Positions 17,842-29,155 of a DNA stretch of 64,000 bases are shown here, piece after piece. Within the stretch, counting starts at the first letter, position 1; every line of letters begins with the position of its first letter. The position numbers and the translations under genes are program-made. The DNA is taken from NCBI RefSeq assembly GCF_001042525.2, contig NZ_CP011921.2:1488001-1552000 (forward strand), given 5' to 3'. Under the pieces are notes generated by a model, which worked only from the letters and a program-made list of their open reading frames with translations, was not told the DNA's origin and made no database searches. The DNA comes from Francisella orientalis FNO12. Lineage in GTDB: Bacteria > Pseudomonadota > Gammaproteobacteria > Francisellales > Francisellaceae.

Positions 17842-18024
17842 ATGTTTTCCCATTAAATAAATTCTATATAACTTACTAAAAACAACATCTATATTTGAAA
17901 AACACTTTTCTGAAAAGAATTTTAAAAGTCTAAATTATTAAAATTTCAATGATTAACTACTAAGAAAAACTATGGATTTAAAATCAAACAACTACATATC
18001 CTGACTAATTTTTTACTCTAATAA

Positions 18025-18609
18025 TTACAGTATAGCCGCTAAATAATTTTGTTTATCTTTTTTCGTGAGTCTAACTTTATGCTCATTCATCAGAGTACCA
18101 TTAAATGATTTACTTAACGCCTCAAGTATATCAAGCATAAGCTCATAACATGTTTTAACATCATAGCCTATATTAGCTAGCTTTCTATAATTCATTACAG
18201 CTATTACGCCTTTAACCTCTCCGTCGTTAGCTGCTGCGAACACTTGCTCTTCACTATCAGGTAAAACACTAAAAATTATATCTTTATAGTTTACTTTTTG
18301 AAAAACTTTTTCATCTGTAAATTTAATACCATAATATTTCAAAAATGTTGCTAAATCTTTCACTTGCATAGATTGAGCTGCTTCAAAATAGATAAGCAAA
18401 AAGCCATCTCTTAATAATGGATATTCACGTTGCACATCTTCAACATATGCCTTATCTGGCGAGTTTTTAGCTTGACTCACAAACTCTTGGCTATTTGCAT
18501 GCTCAATATTTGCTAAAATATCTTTCTGCCTAACTCTCAAACTCTTACGAAATAAATCTATTATAATTAAGATCACTAAAATTAAAACTAAAGCTAATAT
18601 CAATGTCAT
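18025..18609 (-). CDS. zipA: ZipA-like cell division protein
   Basis: 194 residues. An N-terminal membrane helix (residues 2-18) is followed by a short charged linker and a C-terminal domain that resembles the ZipA FtsZ-binding domain (DGFLLIYFEAAQSMQVKDLATFLKYYG; ELMLDILEALSKSFNGTLMNE). ZipA tethers FtsZ to the inner membrane and stabilises the division ring. The linker is much shorter than the Pro/Gln-rich one of E. coli ZipA, giving a compact protein. Assignment is by domain order and remembered family pattern. It lies 60 nt downstream of lpxB on the same strand. Confidence 0.75.
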   Translation of the reverse strand: MTLILALVLILVILIIIDLFRKSLRVRQKDILANIEHANSQEFVSQAKNSPDKAYVEDVQREYPLLRDGFLLIYFEAAQSMQVKDLATFLKYYGIKFTDEKVFQKVNYKDIIFSVLPDSEEQVFAAANDGEVKGVIAVMNYRKLANIGYDVKTCYELMLDILEALSKSFNGTLMNEHKVRLTKKDKQNYLAAIL

Positions 18610-18669
18610 TTATTTAGTACCTGCGGTGTTTTTCATACTCATGTATTATATATTTATAGATCATAAAAA

Positions 18670-19812
18670 TTAAGATTTTTCTATAATTGCATCCAATACT
18701 TCTATGATCTTTTCTTCTGTATCAACAACCATATCTTGATGATTTTTTTTAAATTCTTGAATTATATAATCATTTCTTTGCTTATCATCAAACAATCTTT
18801 TCAACTCATAAAAAAGATTATCTACCGTACAATCCTCTTGGATCAATTCTTTTATTATTTCACTTCTATGCAAAATATTTGGAAAAGCCCAGTAACTATG
18901 CCCACGAATAAGAATTCTACCTATAAACGCTGAAAGCCTAGATAGCTTGTAACCAACCACCATAGGTAATTTACACAACATAGCCTCCAAAGTTGCGGTT
19001 CCTGAAGCTAATAAACTTAAGTCTGAAGCTTTCAATACATCATGAGAGTTTGTTTCAAAAACTTCGATTCCTAAACTTTTGATTTGTGAACTATATTGAT
19101 CAAATATTGGTTTAAGAGATGGTTTCGCTAGTGGCATAATAGCCTTAAACTGATATCCAGACTCTTGTAGCTTTTCTATAGCATTTAAAAATAATGGCAG
19201 TAATCTAGTTACTTCGGTAGTTCTACTTCCTGGTAATACTGATAACACTGGTAGCTCTACATTTTCAAGACCCAAATGCTTTTTATATTTTGATCTATCA
19301 ATCTCGAAAGGTATATTTTTAGCAAGTGGATGACCTACATATATTGCCTCAAAATTATGCCTATTTTTATAATACTCTACTTCAAAAGGTAAAATTGCCA
19401 GAATTCTATCTGTTGCCTTTCTGATTTTTCTGATGCGATACTCTCTCCACACCCATATTTTAGGACTTACATAATGTATAGTCTTAATACCACTTGCTCT
19501 TAATTTTTTTTCTACTGTAAGATTAAAATCCGGAGCATCAATACCAATAAATATATCTGGCCTATTTTGCTTAAAGTAATTTATTATTTTTTTGCGTATA
19601 CTTAATATACTAAGACCTTTTGAGAGAATTTCGAGAAAACCTATTAATGACAGAGCATCCATAGGATACAAACTTTTAAAACCTTGAGCCTCCATTTTAG
19701 GTCCTCCAATGCCTTCAATTTCAGCATTTGGATATTTTTTCTTTAACGCTTCAACAAGAGTTGCACCCAACTGATCCCCTGAAAGTTCTCCAGCTACAAT
19801 GCCTATTCTCAT
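18670..19812 (-). CDS. lpxB: Lipid-A-disaccharide synthase
   Basis: 380 residues, GT19 family. Landmarks: AGELSGDQLGA at the N-terminus, GIGGPKMEAQG, IGIDAPDFNL, YVSPKIWVWRE, LLASGTATLEAML and MVVGYKLS. LpxB joins UDP-2,3-diacylglucosamine to lipid X to form the disaccharide core of lipid A at the inner face of the membrane. Its ATG overlaps the lpxA stop by 1 nt, so it is the distal gene of the lpxD-fabZ-lpxA-lpxB run. Confidence 0.96.
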   Translation of the reverse strand: MRIGIVAGELSGDQLGATLVEALKKKYPNAEIEGIGGPKMEAQGFKSLYPMDALSLIGFLEILSKGLSILSIRKKIINYFKQNRPDIFIGIDAPDFNLTVEKKLRASGIKTIHYVSPKIWVWREYRIRKIRKATDRILAILPFEVEYYKNRHNFEAIYVGHPLAKNIPFEIDRSKYKKHLGLENVELPVLSVLPGSRTTEVTRLLPLFLNAIEKLQESGYQFKAIMPLAKPSLKPIFDQYSSQIKSLGIEVFETNSHDVLKASDLSLLASGTATLEAMLCKLPMVVGYKLSRLSAFIGRILIRGHSYWAFPNILHRSEIIKELIQEDCTVDNLFYELKRLFDDKQRNDYIIQEFKKNHQDMVVDTEEKIIEVLDAIIEKS

Positions 19813-20591
19813 TATCTCAATATACCTCTACGTGAAGTGCTTATCACATTGACAAACGGCTCTAATACAGGCTCTTCACCTGCCATTTCTTTAATAACTT
19901 CTAAAGCCTCTTTGATCATCAAACCTTTTCGGTACAGTACTTTATAAACTTCTTTAATTTTCTTTAAGTGTTCCGGCGTAAATCCTCTTCGTTTAAGACC
20001 TTCCGTATTAATACCACATGGAGTAGCTCCTGCCGTTACAGCTGTAACCATTAAATATGGAGGAACATCTTTTCCAACAAGAGCAGCATGAGCTATAAAC
20101 GCATGCTTACCAACACGGCAAAACTGATGAATACCAACATTTGAACTCAAAATAACAAAATCATCAATATGAACATGGCCTGCAAGACCTACACCATTAA
20201 CAAGACTGACATTATTTCCAACCTTACAGTCATGACCTATATGCACATAACACATAATAAGATTACTATTACCAACTGTTGTAATACCTGTCTCTTTTGA
20301 TGTACCACCGTGTATAGTAACACACTCTCTAATGATATTATTATCGCCAATAACAACTTGAGAAAAGTCACCTTTCCTGTAAGTATAATCAATAGGATCA
20401 TCACCAATTGATGCATACTGGAAAATTCGGTTATTTTTACCTATTACTGTATTGTCACCAATAGTAACATGACTTTTCAGCTCAGTACCTTCACCAACAA
20501 CAGCATTTTCTCCAATAACACAGAATGGTCCTATTATAGCACTTTCGGCTATTTTGGCGCTTTCATGTACTACTGCCAAACTATGTATCAC
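19812..20591 (-). CDS. lpxA: UDP-GlcNAc O-acyltransferase
   Basis: 259 residues. Many hexapeptide repeats (IGPFCVIGENAVVGEG and similar) form a left-handed beta-helix, followed by a helical C-terminal part beginning GINTEGLKRRGFTPEHL. The conserved segment YVHIGHDCKVGNNV contains the catalytic His. LpxA transfers a 3-hydroxyacyl chain from ACP to UDP-GlcNAc, the first step of lipid A synthesis. It is 2 nt from fabZ and overlaps lpxB, so the acyl donor and acceptor enzymes are co-expressed. Confidence 0.96.
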   Translation of the reverse strand: MIHSLAVVHESAKIAESAIIGPFCVIGENAVVGEGTELKSHVTIGDNTVIGKNNRIFQYASIGDDPIDYTYRKGDFSQVVIGDNNIIRECVTIHGGTSKETGITTVGNSNLIMCYVHIGHDCKVGNNVSLVNGVGLAGHVHIDDFVILSSNVGIHQFCRVGKHAFIAHAALVGKDVPPYLMVTAVTAGATPCGINTEGLKRRGFTPEHLKKIKEVYKVLYRKGLMIKEALEVIKEMAGEEPVLEPFVNVISTSRRGILR

Positions 20592-20593
20592 AA

Positions 20594-21085
20594 TTAATAA
20601 TCCTTATATGCTGCCATTAATTCAGCTGAACAAACTATTTGTCCATCAACTTTAGCCACTGATTCAGCAGTACAAATAATATTTTTCTGTTTAACCATAC
20701 GTGACTCGATAACTAAAACATCTCCAGGAACAACTGGTCTTTTCACCCTTACCTTATCAATACCTGCTAGCATAAATGTTCTTCTTCCACCACCAGCTTT
20801 GGCAACAACATGAGCAAATAAAGTCTCGGCCATCAACTCACCAAGTATAGCAGTTGCTTGAGCCATAGCTTCAACAATTAAAACCCCTGGCATCACTGGA
20901 AATTCTGGAAAATGCCCATTAAAAAAGTCTTCATTGATAGTTACATTCTTATGAGCCACGATCGTTCTATCTTCAATACTCCAATCAACAATCTTATCTA
21001 AAAGAGCAAAAGGATACCTATGAGGTAAAATCTTTCTAATCCCTATCACATCTATGTGCTTATTTTTTTCATCAAACTGGCTCAT
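20594..21085 (-). CDS. fabZ: 3-hydroxyacyl-ACP dehydratase FabZ
   Basis: 163 residues with a hot-dog fold. HRYPFALLDKI holds the catalytic His and GHFPEFPVMPGVLIVEAMAQ holds the catalytic Glu on the central helix. FabZ dehydrates 3-hydroxyacyl-ACP to trans-2-enoyl-ACP in fatty acid elongation. It competes with LpxA and LpxD for 3-hydroxyacyl-ACP, so its position between lpxD and lpxA, seen widely in Gram-negatives, links fatty acid and lipid A supply. Confidence 0.96.
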   Translation of the reverse strand: MSQFDEKNKHIDVIGIRKILPHRYPFALLDKIVDWSIEDRTIVAHKNVTINEDFFNGHFPEFPVMPGVLIVEAMAQATAILGELMAETLFAHVVAKAGGGRRTFMLAGIDKVRVKRPVVPGDVLVIESRMVKQKNIICTAESVAKVDGQIVCSAELMAAYKDY

Positions 21086-21095
21086 GCAATAATCC

Positions 21096-22112
21096 TTACT
21101 TATTTAATTTATCTTCAAGTTGTTTTACTTTTTTTATCAAACTGTCGATTTTAGATAGCTTTGCTACAAATCGTCCCCATTGAATCCTTGTTTTAGCTTC
21201 AAACGCAGCATAATACATTCCTGGCTGAGTAATAGACTTACCTATATTAGATGCTCCACCAATAATCGTATTATCACAAATACTTATGTGACCTGTTATC
21301 GCAGACTGCCCCCCTATCAAGCAGTTATCTCCTATAGTTGTACTTCCAGCAACGGCTGTTACACCAGCTAAAGCAGTATTACGACCAATGATTACATTAT
21401 GAGCTATCTGCACTAAATTATCAATACGCGCACCTTTTTTAATAACGGTATCATCAATAGCTCCTCTATCAACTGTCGTTCCTGAGCCAATCTCAACATC
21501 ATCTTCAATTATAACCCTTCCTAATTGAGGAATTTTAGTCCAACTACCATCATCATCTCTAGCATTACCAAACCCATCGCAACCAATGACTGCATTTTGA
21601 TGTATTATACAGTTAGCTCCAATTTGAACATCATGAGCAATAGATACATTACTCTTTATAAGAGTAGCGTTACCAATTTTTGTACCTTCATCAATAGTAG
21701 CACATGAACCAATAAATACATTATCTCCAATAACAACATTTTCACCAACAACAGCGTTTGCTCCGATGGTCACATTCTCACCTATAATAGCACTTGAAGC
21801 TATTACAGCCTTACTGTGTATTTTACCATCAGGCTGAGGCGACTTATCGAAAAGCTCCATAACTTTGGCTAAAGCCATATATGGATTAGATAATACTACT
21901 GCATTAGTATTGCAAAACTCTAATGCCTCCTCTGTGATCAAAACCGCGGAAGCTTTAGTTTCAGATAATGCTTTTAAGTATTTAGGATTTGTACAAAAAG
22001 AAATATCTCCAACTCCTGCTTTTTCTAGAGTAGCTATTCTAGTTATCTCAATACTTTTGTCACCCTTGACTTCACCATCTAACTTCGAAGCTAAAAAATC
22101 TAAAGAATACAT
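21096..22112 (-). CDS. lpxD: UDP-3-O-acylglucosamine N-acyltransferase
   Basis: 338 residues. An N-terminal uridine-binding domain (to about residue 100) is followed by hexapeptide repeats and a short C-terminal helix with [10 protein letters not shown]. The catalytic His is in [15 protein letters not shown]. LpxD adds the N-linked 3-hydroxyacyl chain to the lipid A precursor. Francisella is known to encode two LpxD enzymes with different chain-length and temperature behaviour; this copy, in the bamA-fabZ-lpxA cluster, is probably lpxD1, which is inference from position. Confidence 0.95.
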   Translation of the reverse strand: MYSLDFLASKLDGEVKGDKSIEITRIATLEKAGVGDISFCTNPKYLKALSETKASAVLITEEALEFCNTNAVVLSNPYMALAKVMELFDKSPQPDGKIHSKAVIASSAIIGENVTIGANAVVGENVVIGDNVFIGSCATIDEGTKIGNATLIKSNVSIAHDVQIGANCIIHQNAVIGCDGFGNARDDDGSWTKIPQLGRVIIEDDVEIGSGTTVDRGAIDDTVIKKGARIDNLVQIAHNVIIGRNTALAGVTAVAGSTTIGDNCLIGGQSAITGHISICDNTIIGGASNIGKSITQPGMYYAAFEAKTRIQWGRFVAKLSKIDSLIKKVKQLEDKLNK

Positions 22113-22132
22113 ATCAAAACTCCTCGAAATAA

Positions 22133-22633
22133 TTAAGAGTTCTTATTCATAATTTCAATTACTTGATTTGATATATCATCTACATTATTTACATATGCTA
22201 AAGCTTGAGTCGTCATCACAATATTGTAACCCTTCTGCTTAGCGATCGTTGCCACAGCATTATCGAATGATGCCTGGAATTTCTTGGATAACTTATCTTT
22301 AGCAGCATACTCTTTTTGTTGAAGAACTTGAGCTTTCTGAGCAAAGTTTTGCTGCTCTTGTTTAATTTGCTGTTGTTTCTTCTCTAATTCAGCTTTTGTC
22401 ATAGTAGCTGAGTTTTCTTGAAGAGTTCTCATTTGCTGCATAATATCATTTTGTTCTTGCTTAAGTTTTGCAGCCTCCAGCTTCAAATCATTTTCCATTT
22501 TTTTAACACTAACTGATCCCAAATTAGAATCATTGAAGATATCTACAGGGTTAACTACAGCTATTTTAGTATCTGCGTAAACTCCAGTAACAGCACTAGC
22601 CAAAACACACAGCGATAACACAACTTTCTTCAT
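22133..22633 (-). CDS. skp: Periplasmic chaperone Skp/OmpH
   Basis: 166 residues from ATG 22633, preceded by GGGAGA; an upstream in-frame ATG would spoil the signal peptide. Signal peptide [20 protein letters not shown] with cleavage after VYA, then [11 protein letters not shown] and a long Gln/Lys-rich coiled coil (about residues 45-125) forming the tentacles of the Skp trimer. Skp holds unfolded outer membrane proteins in the periplasm and delivers them to the BAM complex, whose core BamA is encoded just upstream. Confidence 0.92.
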   Translation of the reverse strand: MKKVVLSLCVLASAVTGVYADTKIAVVNPVDIFNDSNLGSVSVKKMENDLKLEAAKLKQEQNDIMQQMRTLQENSATMTKAELEKKQQQIKQEQQNFAQKAQVLQQKEYAAKDKLSKKFQASFDNAVATIAKQKGYNIVMTTQALAYVNNVDDISNQVIEIMNKNS

Positions 22634-22760
22634 CTTTAAGATCTCCCACAAATTTTCTTGTATATACATTTATAGATTCTAACACAATATTATAAAACTT
22701 GTTAAATCGTTTTGGTATTAGATTTAGTTAAATAATTACTTAAGTAGAGATAAAGCTATT

Positions 22761-25139
22761 TTAGAAATTTTGACCCAATGAGAACTGGAACACCTGAGTA
22801 ACATCACCAGGCTGAACATTGAATGGCTGAGCTATAGAAACTGCTAAAGGACCTATTGGTGAAGCCCATCTAAACTCAACACCTACAGAATATTTAAGAT
22901 TAGTAAATGATGGTGTTGTTTCTTGTTTTAGTTGAGGAGCTACAACTCCTTTCAAATCATAAGTAGTATAAGTATTACCAATATCCACAAATGCACCTAT
23001 TCTCATCTTAGAGCTATCTTTTATGAATGGTACAGGAAACAACAAGTCATAATTATTATAGATATTAAGGTTACCACCAATTGAATTACCTACTTGACTA
23101 TTTTGTAAATTTATATCACGTGGACCTAAAGAACCTTGCAAGAAGCCTCGCACACTTCCCCAACCACCTCCGTAGAAGTTTTCATAAAAAGGAAGTTCAG
23201 CAGTACCACCATAACCTCCACCATATTGCACACCACCTCTGATTGTTAGCGCTGACATATCGGTATTTGGTATTGAAATATTATATTTACCACCAACTTC
23301 AATTTTATAAGCTTCAATATTACTGATAACAGGGATGTTAACTAAACCATTAATATCAAATGAACCACCATCAGTCGCAAATATATATTTATTGGAGTTA
23401 TCAAAACTCCAACCAGCAGTTAAAGCAGGCTCATTAAAATTATTTCTTCCACCTTGTTGCTGTATAAACCACTGCACAATAGATGACTCAAATCCTTGTG
23501 ACTGGTTAATCGTATTATTTGCGAATGTTATTCCAGCAGAAACATTACTAAATGTCGATATTGGCACACCATACATTAACCTTGCACCGATTGTATCTAA
23601 TCGATACGCTGCAACAGCGTTTGTTTTTGCAAAGTTTGATCTATTGATATAAGCTGAAATGCTTTGACTAATGCCCGAAGTAGTAAAATAAGGATCAATA
23701 TAGCTTATATCCAACTGCTGGAATGGAATCGATAATTGCGCATTAAGATTAAAGGTATTACCAGTACCAAAAACGTTAGGCATATTAAGCCTACCTCCAA
23801 TCATGAAACCATATAAATCCGAGAAACCTAAGCTTCCACTAATTGAGTTTGCATTTCTCTCTTTGATATTGTAGTTAACATCAACCAAGTCATCAGAATC
23901 CTCTACAGGTACAAGCTCCATATCAGCACCTGCAACGTATGGTAACTGATCCAATCTTCTTTGAGACTTATCTATTGCTTCTTTATTATATTGGCTCTGT
24001 TCATAGTACTGTAACTGCCTACGAAATACGTAATCATTCGTTACATTATTTCCAAAGAAGTTAACTCGATTTACATATACTTTTTTACCCGCATCTACGA
24101 CAAACTTAAAAGATACTATACGTTTTTTCTTATCAATTGTAGGAATAGGATTAACTGTAGCAAATGCATACCCTTTACTACCTAGCAGTGTTTTTATACC
24201 CTCAACAGTATCAACAAGCCTACTTTTAGAAAAAACCTCGCCTTGCTTAATTTTTATCAAAGACTCTAACTCCGATTTTGGCAAGATAAATTTACCAGTT
24301 AGAGTCACAGTCCCTACCTTATATACCTCGCCCTCAGCAACATCAAGAGTAATATATGAGTGCTCACGATCTTTTGACATTGATGCTTGTCTGGAAGTAA
24401 CTTTGAAATCTAGATAACCCCTATCAAGATAATAATTAATGACACCTTGAACAGACTGATTCATGCCCTCTGGAGAATAATTATCAAATGATGACAAAAA
24501 GCCCCATAGATTCCATACAGATGGAACTTGAAAAGCCATACTACTGCCCAAATCAGAATCATCAAAATTCTTATTACCAACAAAATTTATAGAGTCTATA
24601 GTTGCGGGCTTACCCTCTTTAAAAGTGATATTAATATCTATTCTATTATTAGGAAGTTTTCTAATATTCTCGTTAACTTCAGCGCCATATAGCCCCATCA
24701 TAGAATATTGATTTAATAAAGATTGTTTAAGCAAAAACATTGTATTAGGGTTATATACATTACCAACATATATACCTGCATCAGTAAAGACTTTTTCTAA
24801 ATCTTCTTTTTTAAGTTTTTTATTCCCAGTAAAATTAAAGCCCGCAATAATAGGTCTTTCTTTGACATTGATAAAAAGATTGCTACCTTTACGATACAGG
24901 TCAACGCTGTTGAAAAAACCGGTACCATAAAGATTGTTAATAATTTGGTTTGTATCTTCCGGAGTAATATAGCTACCTTTTTTATAACCAATTCGGCTTT
25001 TAACTACATCACTCTGTAAACCTTCTAATCCTTTTATGGAGACATTGTCTAATATAAAACTGTCATTATCTGCCCAGCTATTTAATACAATACCTATAAG
25101 AAGAGAGGCTAATACAAACTTCTTTCTCAAAAAAAACAC
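22761..25139 (-). CDS. bamA: Outer membrane protein assembly factor BamA
   Basis: 792 residues. A signal peptide of about 23 residues ending SWA precedes five POTRA domains (to about residue 430) and a C-terminal 16-strand barrel. The barrel carries the conserved loop GGWGSVRGF and ends in phenylalanine (FQFSLGQNF), as outer membrane barrels do. BamA inserts barrel proteins into the outer membrane. It is 5 nt from dxr. The rseP protease gene that often sits between dxr and bamA is missing here. Confidence 0.96.
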   Translation of the reverse strand: MFFLRKKFVLASLLIGIVLNSWADNDSFILDNVSIKGLEGLQSDVVKSRIGYKKGSYITPEDTNQIINNLYGTGFFNSVDLYRKGSNLFINVKERPIIAGFNFTGNKKLKKEDLEKVFTDAGIYVGNVYNPNTMFLLKQSLLNQYSMMGLYGAEVNENIRKLPNNRIDINITFKEGKPATIDSINFVGNKNFDDSDLGSSMAFQVPSVWNLWGFLSSFDNYSPEGMNQSVQGVINYYLDRGYLDFKVTSRQASMSKDREHSYITLDVAEGEVYKVGTVTLTGKFILPKSELESLIKIKQGEVFSKSRLVDTVEGIKTLLGSKGYAFATVNPIPTIDKKKRIVSFKFVVDAGKKVYVNRVNFFGNNVTNDYVFRRQLQYYEQSQYNKEAIDKSQRRLDQLPYVAGADMELVPVEDSDDLVDVNYNIKERNANSISGSLGFSDLYGFMIGGRLNMPNVFGTGNTFNLNAQLSIPFQQLDISYIDPYFTTSGISQSISAYINRSNFAKTNAVAAYRLDTIGARLMYGVPISTFSNVSAGITFANNTINQSQGFESSIVQWFIQQQGGRNNFNEPALTAGWSFDNSNKYIFATDGGSFDINGLVNIPVISNIEAYKIEVGGKYNISIPNTDMSALTIRGGVQYGGGYGGTAELPFYENFYGGGWGSVRGFLQGSLGPRDINLQNSQVGNSIGGNLNIYNNYDLLFPVPFIKDSSKMRIGAFVDIGNTYTTYDLKGVVAPQLKQETTPSFTNLKYSVGVEFRWASPIGPLAVSIAQPFNVQPGDVTQVFQFSLGQNF

Positions 25140-25144
25140 TCAAT

Positions 25145-26299
25145 TTACCCCAAAATAGAATCCACATATTCTCGAGTTTTTTTATCTATTTCAAAAACTT
25201 CTTCTATACTTGCTGGATTCTCAAAAATTAACTCTTTTGTTACTTTTTTATCTACTTCTATAATATCTAAATACTTAATTTTTTCATTTAAGAATGCTGC
25301 TACTAAAACTTCGTTTGCAGCGTTAAAAACTATATTCGCTGCATAATTTTTATTACTTAAATTATCAAAAACTATTTTTAAAGCCTCGAATCTTTCAAAA
25401 CATACTTCTCTAAAAGTAAGCTCATGTTTTGTGAAATCTAATTTATCAACACTAACTGACCCTCTATTTGGATAGTACATTGAATTAGCTATTGGAGTCC
25501 TCATATCAGGTACACCCAACTGCGCTATATAACTACCATCCGCATATTTAACCATGGAGTGAATTACACTCTGCGGATGAATCAGAACGCCTATTTTATC
25601 AGCTGAAACAGAAAAAAGCCAATATGCTTCGATAACTTCTAGTGCTTTATTTACCATTGTTGATGAATCAACCGATATTTTTCGCCCCATTTGCCAGTTA
25701 GGATGAGCACATGCTTGAGCAGGTGTAACATCTATCAACTCACTCAACTCTTTATCCCTAAAAGGTCCTCCGGATGCTGTCAAAACTATTTCGTCTATTT
25801 CTTTTGTATATTTCTTACTAGAGTTATCAATACATTGAAATATAGCATTATGCTCACTATCTACGGGTATAAGCTGAGCATTATTTTTCTCAACTTCTTC
25901 AATTAAAAGATGTCCTGCTGTTACAAGAGACTCTTTATTCGCAAGCAAAATTTTCTTACCCGCTCTAGCTGCAGCAAAAGTAGGCTTAAGACCTGCTATA
26001 CCAACTATAGCAGACATTACTATATCTACTTCTGAAGCACTAGAAACTTCTTCTAAGGCATTTTCGCCAACTAAAACAGTAACATCTGATACTAAAGTTT
26101 GTAACTGTTGTTTTTTGACCAAATCTGGAACCACAGCAAATTTAGGTAAAAACTCTTTACATAATTTCGCTAATTTTTCTACATTACTAAAAGCTGATAA
26201 GGCATAGACCTCAAAGTCATTACTCTCTCTAATTACAGCTAGTGTACTATCCCCAATTGAACCTGTAGCCCCTAATATAGTTATCGTTTTCTTTAGCAT
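25145..26299 (-). CDS. dxr: 1-deoxy-D-xylulose 5-phosphate reductoisomerase
   Basis: 384 residues. The NADPH-binding turn is [12 protein letters not shown]; the catalytic-domain segments [23 protein letters not shown] and [10 protein letters not shown] are all present, as is the conserved [17 protein letters not shown]. Dxr makes MEP from DXP in the non-mevalonate isoprenoid pathway and is the fosmidomycin target. Isoprenoid output feeds IspA at 11652 and cell-wall carrier synthesis. It lies 5 nt from gyrA and 5 nt from bamA. Confidence 0.97.
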   Translation of the reverse strand: MLKKTITILGATGSIGDSTLAVIRESNDFEVYALSAFSNVEKLAKLCKEFLPKFAVVPDLVKKQQLQTLVSDVTVLVGENALEEVSSASEVDIVMSAIVGIAGLKPTFAAARAGKKILLANKESLVTAGHLLIEEVEKNNAQLIPVDSEHNAIFQCIDNSSKKYTKEIDEIVLTASGGPFRDKELSELIDVTPAQACAHPNWQMGRKISVDSSTMVNKALEVIEAYWLFSVSADKIGVLIHPQSVIHSMVKYADGSYIAQLGVPDMRTPIANSMYYPNRGSVSVDKLDFTKHELTFREVCFERFEALKIVFDNLSNKNYAANIVFNAANEVLVAAFLNEKIKYLDIIEVDKKVTKELIFENPASIEEVFEIDKKTREYVDSILG

Positions 26300-26304
26300 A
26301 TAAC

Positions 26305-28899
26305 TTATTCACTCTGCTCTGTCGCTTCAGAGGACTCTAACTCCTGATCATCATGTGTTTCTTCATCTTCTTGCTTAACTACCTTTAAGCTAATGAGTTT
26401 TTCATTATTTCTTAAATTAATAAGTCTAACTCCCTGAGCAGAACGTCCACATTCTCTAACTTGATCGGATGATGTTCTAACTAATGTTCCATTATCCGTA
26501 ATCATCACGATGTCTTCATCGTTATCGACAAGAACCGCAACAACAACTTTACCATTTCTTTCAGAGGTTGATATAGCGATTACACCTTGACTAGCTCTTT
26601 TAGTTTTACGATATTCTGATACTGCAGTACGCTTGCCATACCCATTCTCAGTCGCAGCCAAAACAACTCCTTCATCTGGATTTGTCACAATTACAGAGAC
26701 TATTTTTTGATTATCGTGTAAACGCATGCCTGTAACACCAGCTGCTGAGCGCCCCATGGCTCTTACATCTGATTCATCAAAACGAATAGCTTTACCAGCA
26801 TCCGAGAACATCATAATCTGCTTATTGCTATCAGTAAGAGCTACATATGACAACTCATCTCCATCATTTAAACCTATAGCTATCTTACCTGTAGAACGAG
26901 GTCTAGCAAACTCTGATAAATCAACTTTTTTAACCCTGCCAAGCTTAGTTGACATAAACACATACCAGCCTTCCGTAAATTCAGAAATTGGCATTAAAGC
27001 GGTTATTCTTTCATTCTTATCAAGTGGTAAAATATTATTGATAGGTCGACCTTTAGAAATTCTACTTGCCACAGGGAAATCGTATACTTTCGACCAGTAC
27101 ACTCGACCCAAGCTAGAGAAACAAAGCATTGTGTCATGAGTTGAAGCAAGCATTAGCTTAAAGATACTATCTTCTTCTTTAGTCTTAGTTGCAGACTTAC
27201 CAACACCACCTCGTTTTTGAGCATTATACATGCTAAGTGGCTGAGTTTTGACATAACCATCCATTGACAGAGTCACAACCATATCCTCTTCTGTAATTAG
27301 ATCCTCTCTTGTAAGATCTAATCTTGACACAATAATCTCAGACTTTCTCTCATCTCCATAATTACCTCTAATCTCAACAAGCTCTTCTTTTACAACACGA
27401 ATTAGCTCATTTACATCACTTAAGATACCTATTAGATATTTAATTCTTTCAATAAGTTCTTTAAATTCGTTAGTAATTTTATCTTGCTCTAAACCTGTTA
27501 ATCTGTGCAATCTTAAAGCAAGTATTGCCTCAGCCTGCTCTTCTGTAAGATTATAAGAACTATCTACTTGAATACCATAATGAGATGCTAATGTTTCTTT
27601 ACGATACATTTTAACATCTACACCTTCTAACATACTCTTAACCATAGAGCCATTCCATGATCTAGCAAGCATTGATTCTTTTGCATCAGCAGGACTTGGA
27701 GAAGCCTTAATAAGCTCAATCATTTCATCGATATTTGCCAGTGAAAGCAACAAGCCTTCTAAAATATGTGCTCGCTCTTTTGACTTTCTTAACTCAAAAA
27801 TTGTTCTTCTTGTAACAACTTCTTTTCTGTGTTTAATAAATTGTTCTAATATTTCTTTAAGATTCAGTAACTTAGGTCTATTATCACTAAGAGCAACCAT
27901 ATTTATACCAAAACTACACTGAAGCTGAGTTTGCGCATAAAGAGTATTTAAAACAACTTCTGGAGACTCATCTCTCTTAAGGTCGATTACAACACGAATA
28001 CCATCCTTATCAGACTCATCTCTAAGCTCAGATATACTAGTTACCTTCTTGTCTTTTACAAGCTCTGCAATTTTTTCAACGAGCTTAGCTTTATTTACTT
28101 GATACGGTATTTCTGTAATCACAATCTGAGACTTGCCAGAAGCTTCATCTTCATGGATATCAGCCTTGGCACGCATAATCACACGACCACGACCTGTTTT
28201 GTAGGCCTCTAAAATACCATCCGTACCATTTATATAAGATCCTGTAGGAAAATCAGGGGCTGGAATATATTGAATTAAGTCTTCTATCGTAAGTTGTGAG
28301 TTATCAATAAGGGCCATAGTCCCATTGATAACTTCTGTCATATTATGTGGTGGAATATTTGTCGCCATACCAACAGCAATACCTGAAGAACCATTTATCA
28401 AAAGATTTGGAACTCTAGTTGGTAATACATCCGGGACAAGCTCAGTATTGTCATAGTTTGGTGAAAAATCTACAGTTTCTTTGTCAATGTCTATCAAAAG
28501 CTCATGAGTAAGCTTTTGCATCCTAATCTCTGTATAACGCATCGCAGCTGGGGAGTCACCATCAACAGAACCAAAGTTACCCTGACCATCAACTAGTGTA
28601 TAGCGTAATGAAAATGGCTGAGCCATCCTAACAATAGTATCATACACTGCTGTGTCACCATGAGGATGGTATTTACCGATCACATCACCGACGACCCTTG
28701 CAGACTTTTTATATGGCCTATTATAATAATTAGACAACTCGTTCATTGCAAAAAGTACACGACGGTGAACAGGCTTCAAACCATCCCTTACATCTGGCAA
28801 GGCACGACCAATAATTACACTCATAGCATAATCAAGGTAAGATTGCTTCAGTTCTTTTTCTATATTTATAGATGATGATTCTTTAGTAGGTATAGACAT
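26305..28899 (-). CDS. gyrA: DNA gyrase subunit A
   Basis: 864 residues. The breakage-reunion domain has the active-site Tyr122 in [10 protein letters not shown], and the quinolone-determining region [10 protein letters not shown] has Thr83 and Asp87. Thr83 replaces the E. coli Ser but is common elsewhere, and Asp87 is unchanged, so there is no classical resistance mutation visible here. The C-terminal six-bladed DNA-wrapping domain carries the GyrA box QKRGGVG, and the protein ends in an acidic tail. Gyrase introduces negative supercoils. It starts the long minus-strand run that ends at zipA. Confidence 0.98.
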   Translation of the reverse strand: MSIPTKESSSINIEKELKQSYLDYAMSVIIGRALPDVRDGLKPVHRRVLFAMNELSNYYNRPYKKSARVVGDVIGKYHPHGDTAVYDTIVRMAQPFSLRYTLVDGQGNFGSVDGDSPAAMRYTEIRMQKLTHELLIDIDKETVDFSPNYDNTELVPDVLPTRVPNLLINGSSGIAVGMATNIPPHNMTEVINGTMALIDNSQLTIEDLIQYIPAPDFPTGSYINGTDGILEAYKTGRGRVIMRAKADIHEDEASGKSQIVITEIPYQVNKAKLVEKIAELVKDKKVTSISELRDESDKDGIRVVIDLKRDESPEVVLNTLYAQTQLQCSFGINMVALSDNRPKLLNLKEILEQFIKHRKEVVTRRTIFELRKSKERAHILEGLLLSLANIDEMIELIKASPSPADAKESMLARSWNGSMVKSMLEGVDVKMYRKETLASHYGIQVDSSYNLTEEQAEAILALRLHRLTGLEQDKITNEFKELIERIKYLIGILSDVNELIRVVKEELVEIRGNYGDERKSEIIVSRLDLTREDLITEEDMVVTLSMDGYVKTQPLSMYNAQKRGGVGKSATKTKEEDSIFKLMLASTHDTMLCFSSLGRVYWSKVYDFPVASRISKGRPINNILPLDKNERITALMPISEFTEGWYVFMSTKLGRVKKVDLSEFARPRSTGKIAIGLNDGDELSYVALTDSNKQIMMFSDAGKAIRFDESDVRAMGRSAAGVTGMRLHDNQKIVSVIVTNPDEGVVLAATENGYGKRTAVSEYRKTKRASQGVIAISTSERNGKVVVAVLVDNDEDIVMITDNGTLVRTSSDQVRECGRSAQGVRLINLRNNEKLISLKVVKQEDEETHDDQELESSEATEQSE

Positions 28900-29155
28900 T
28901 ACTTATCGCTTATAACAAAGATAAAACATATAGCCAGCATTTTAACATAACCTACACTAAAAAGCACTCTTTAGAGCCTTACTCAAAAACCAACAATACA
29001 ATAACCTTCACAAAAGAAATAGTTATTAACTAATACTTATCAATTTTGATAAGGGCTATTAATATCTAACAAATAAACTATTTTAGTTCCAATATATAAT
29101 AGTTCTGAAAAAATTATAAATACTTAAATGGTCATATTCTAAGGGGAAATCTCGT
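28900..29155. other. Intergenic region before the chitin/copper cluster
   Basis: 256 bp between divergently transcribed gyrA and the LPMO-like gene. It must hold both promoters. AAGGGG at 29141-29146 is a good ribosome binding site for the ATG at 29156. No RNA gene or regulatory structure could be recognised. Confidence 0.4.

Larger units (their letters stand above)
17630..18024. other. Right flank of the element, non-coding
   Basis: About 395 bp with no supportable gene. It holds the right 26-bp direct repeat (17741-17766), a perfect TTGCTGCAGCAA palindrome at 17695-17706, and at 17819-17835 a segment matching the tRNA T-arm/acceptor end at 13 of 17 positions. The last 150 bp before zipA are plain AT-rich sequence. 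Confidence 0.5.

Noticed and set aside
14377-18024. CRISPR array or toxin-antitoxin pair in the accessory region
   Set aside because: The repeats are too few, too short and irregularly spaced for CRISPR, and no small paired toxin/antitoxin ORFs could be recognised.
28642-28665. Quinolone-resistance change at GyrA Thr83
   Set aside because: Thr at this position is a common natural residue outside E. coli and Asp87 is unchanged, so resistance is not supported.
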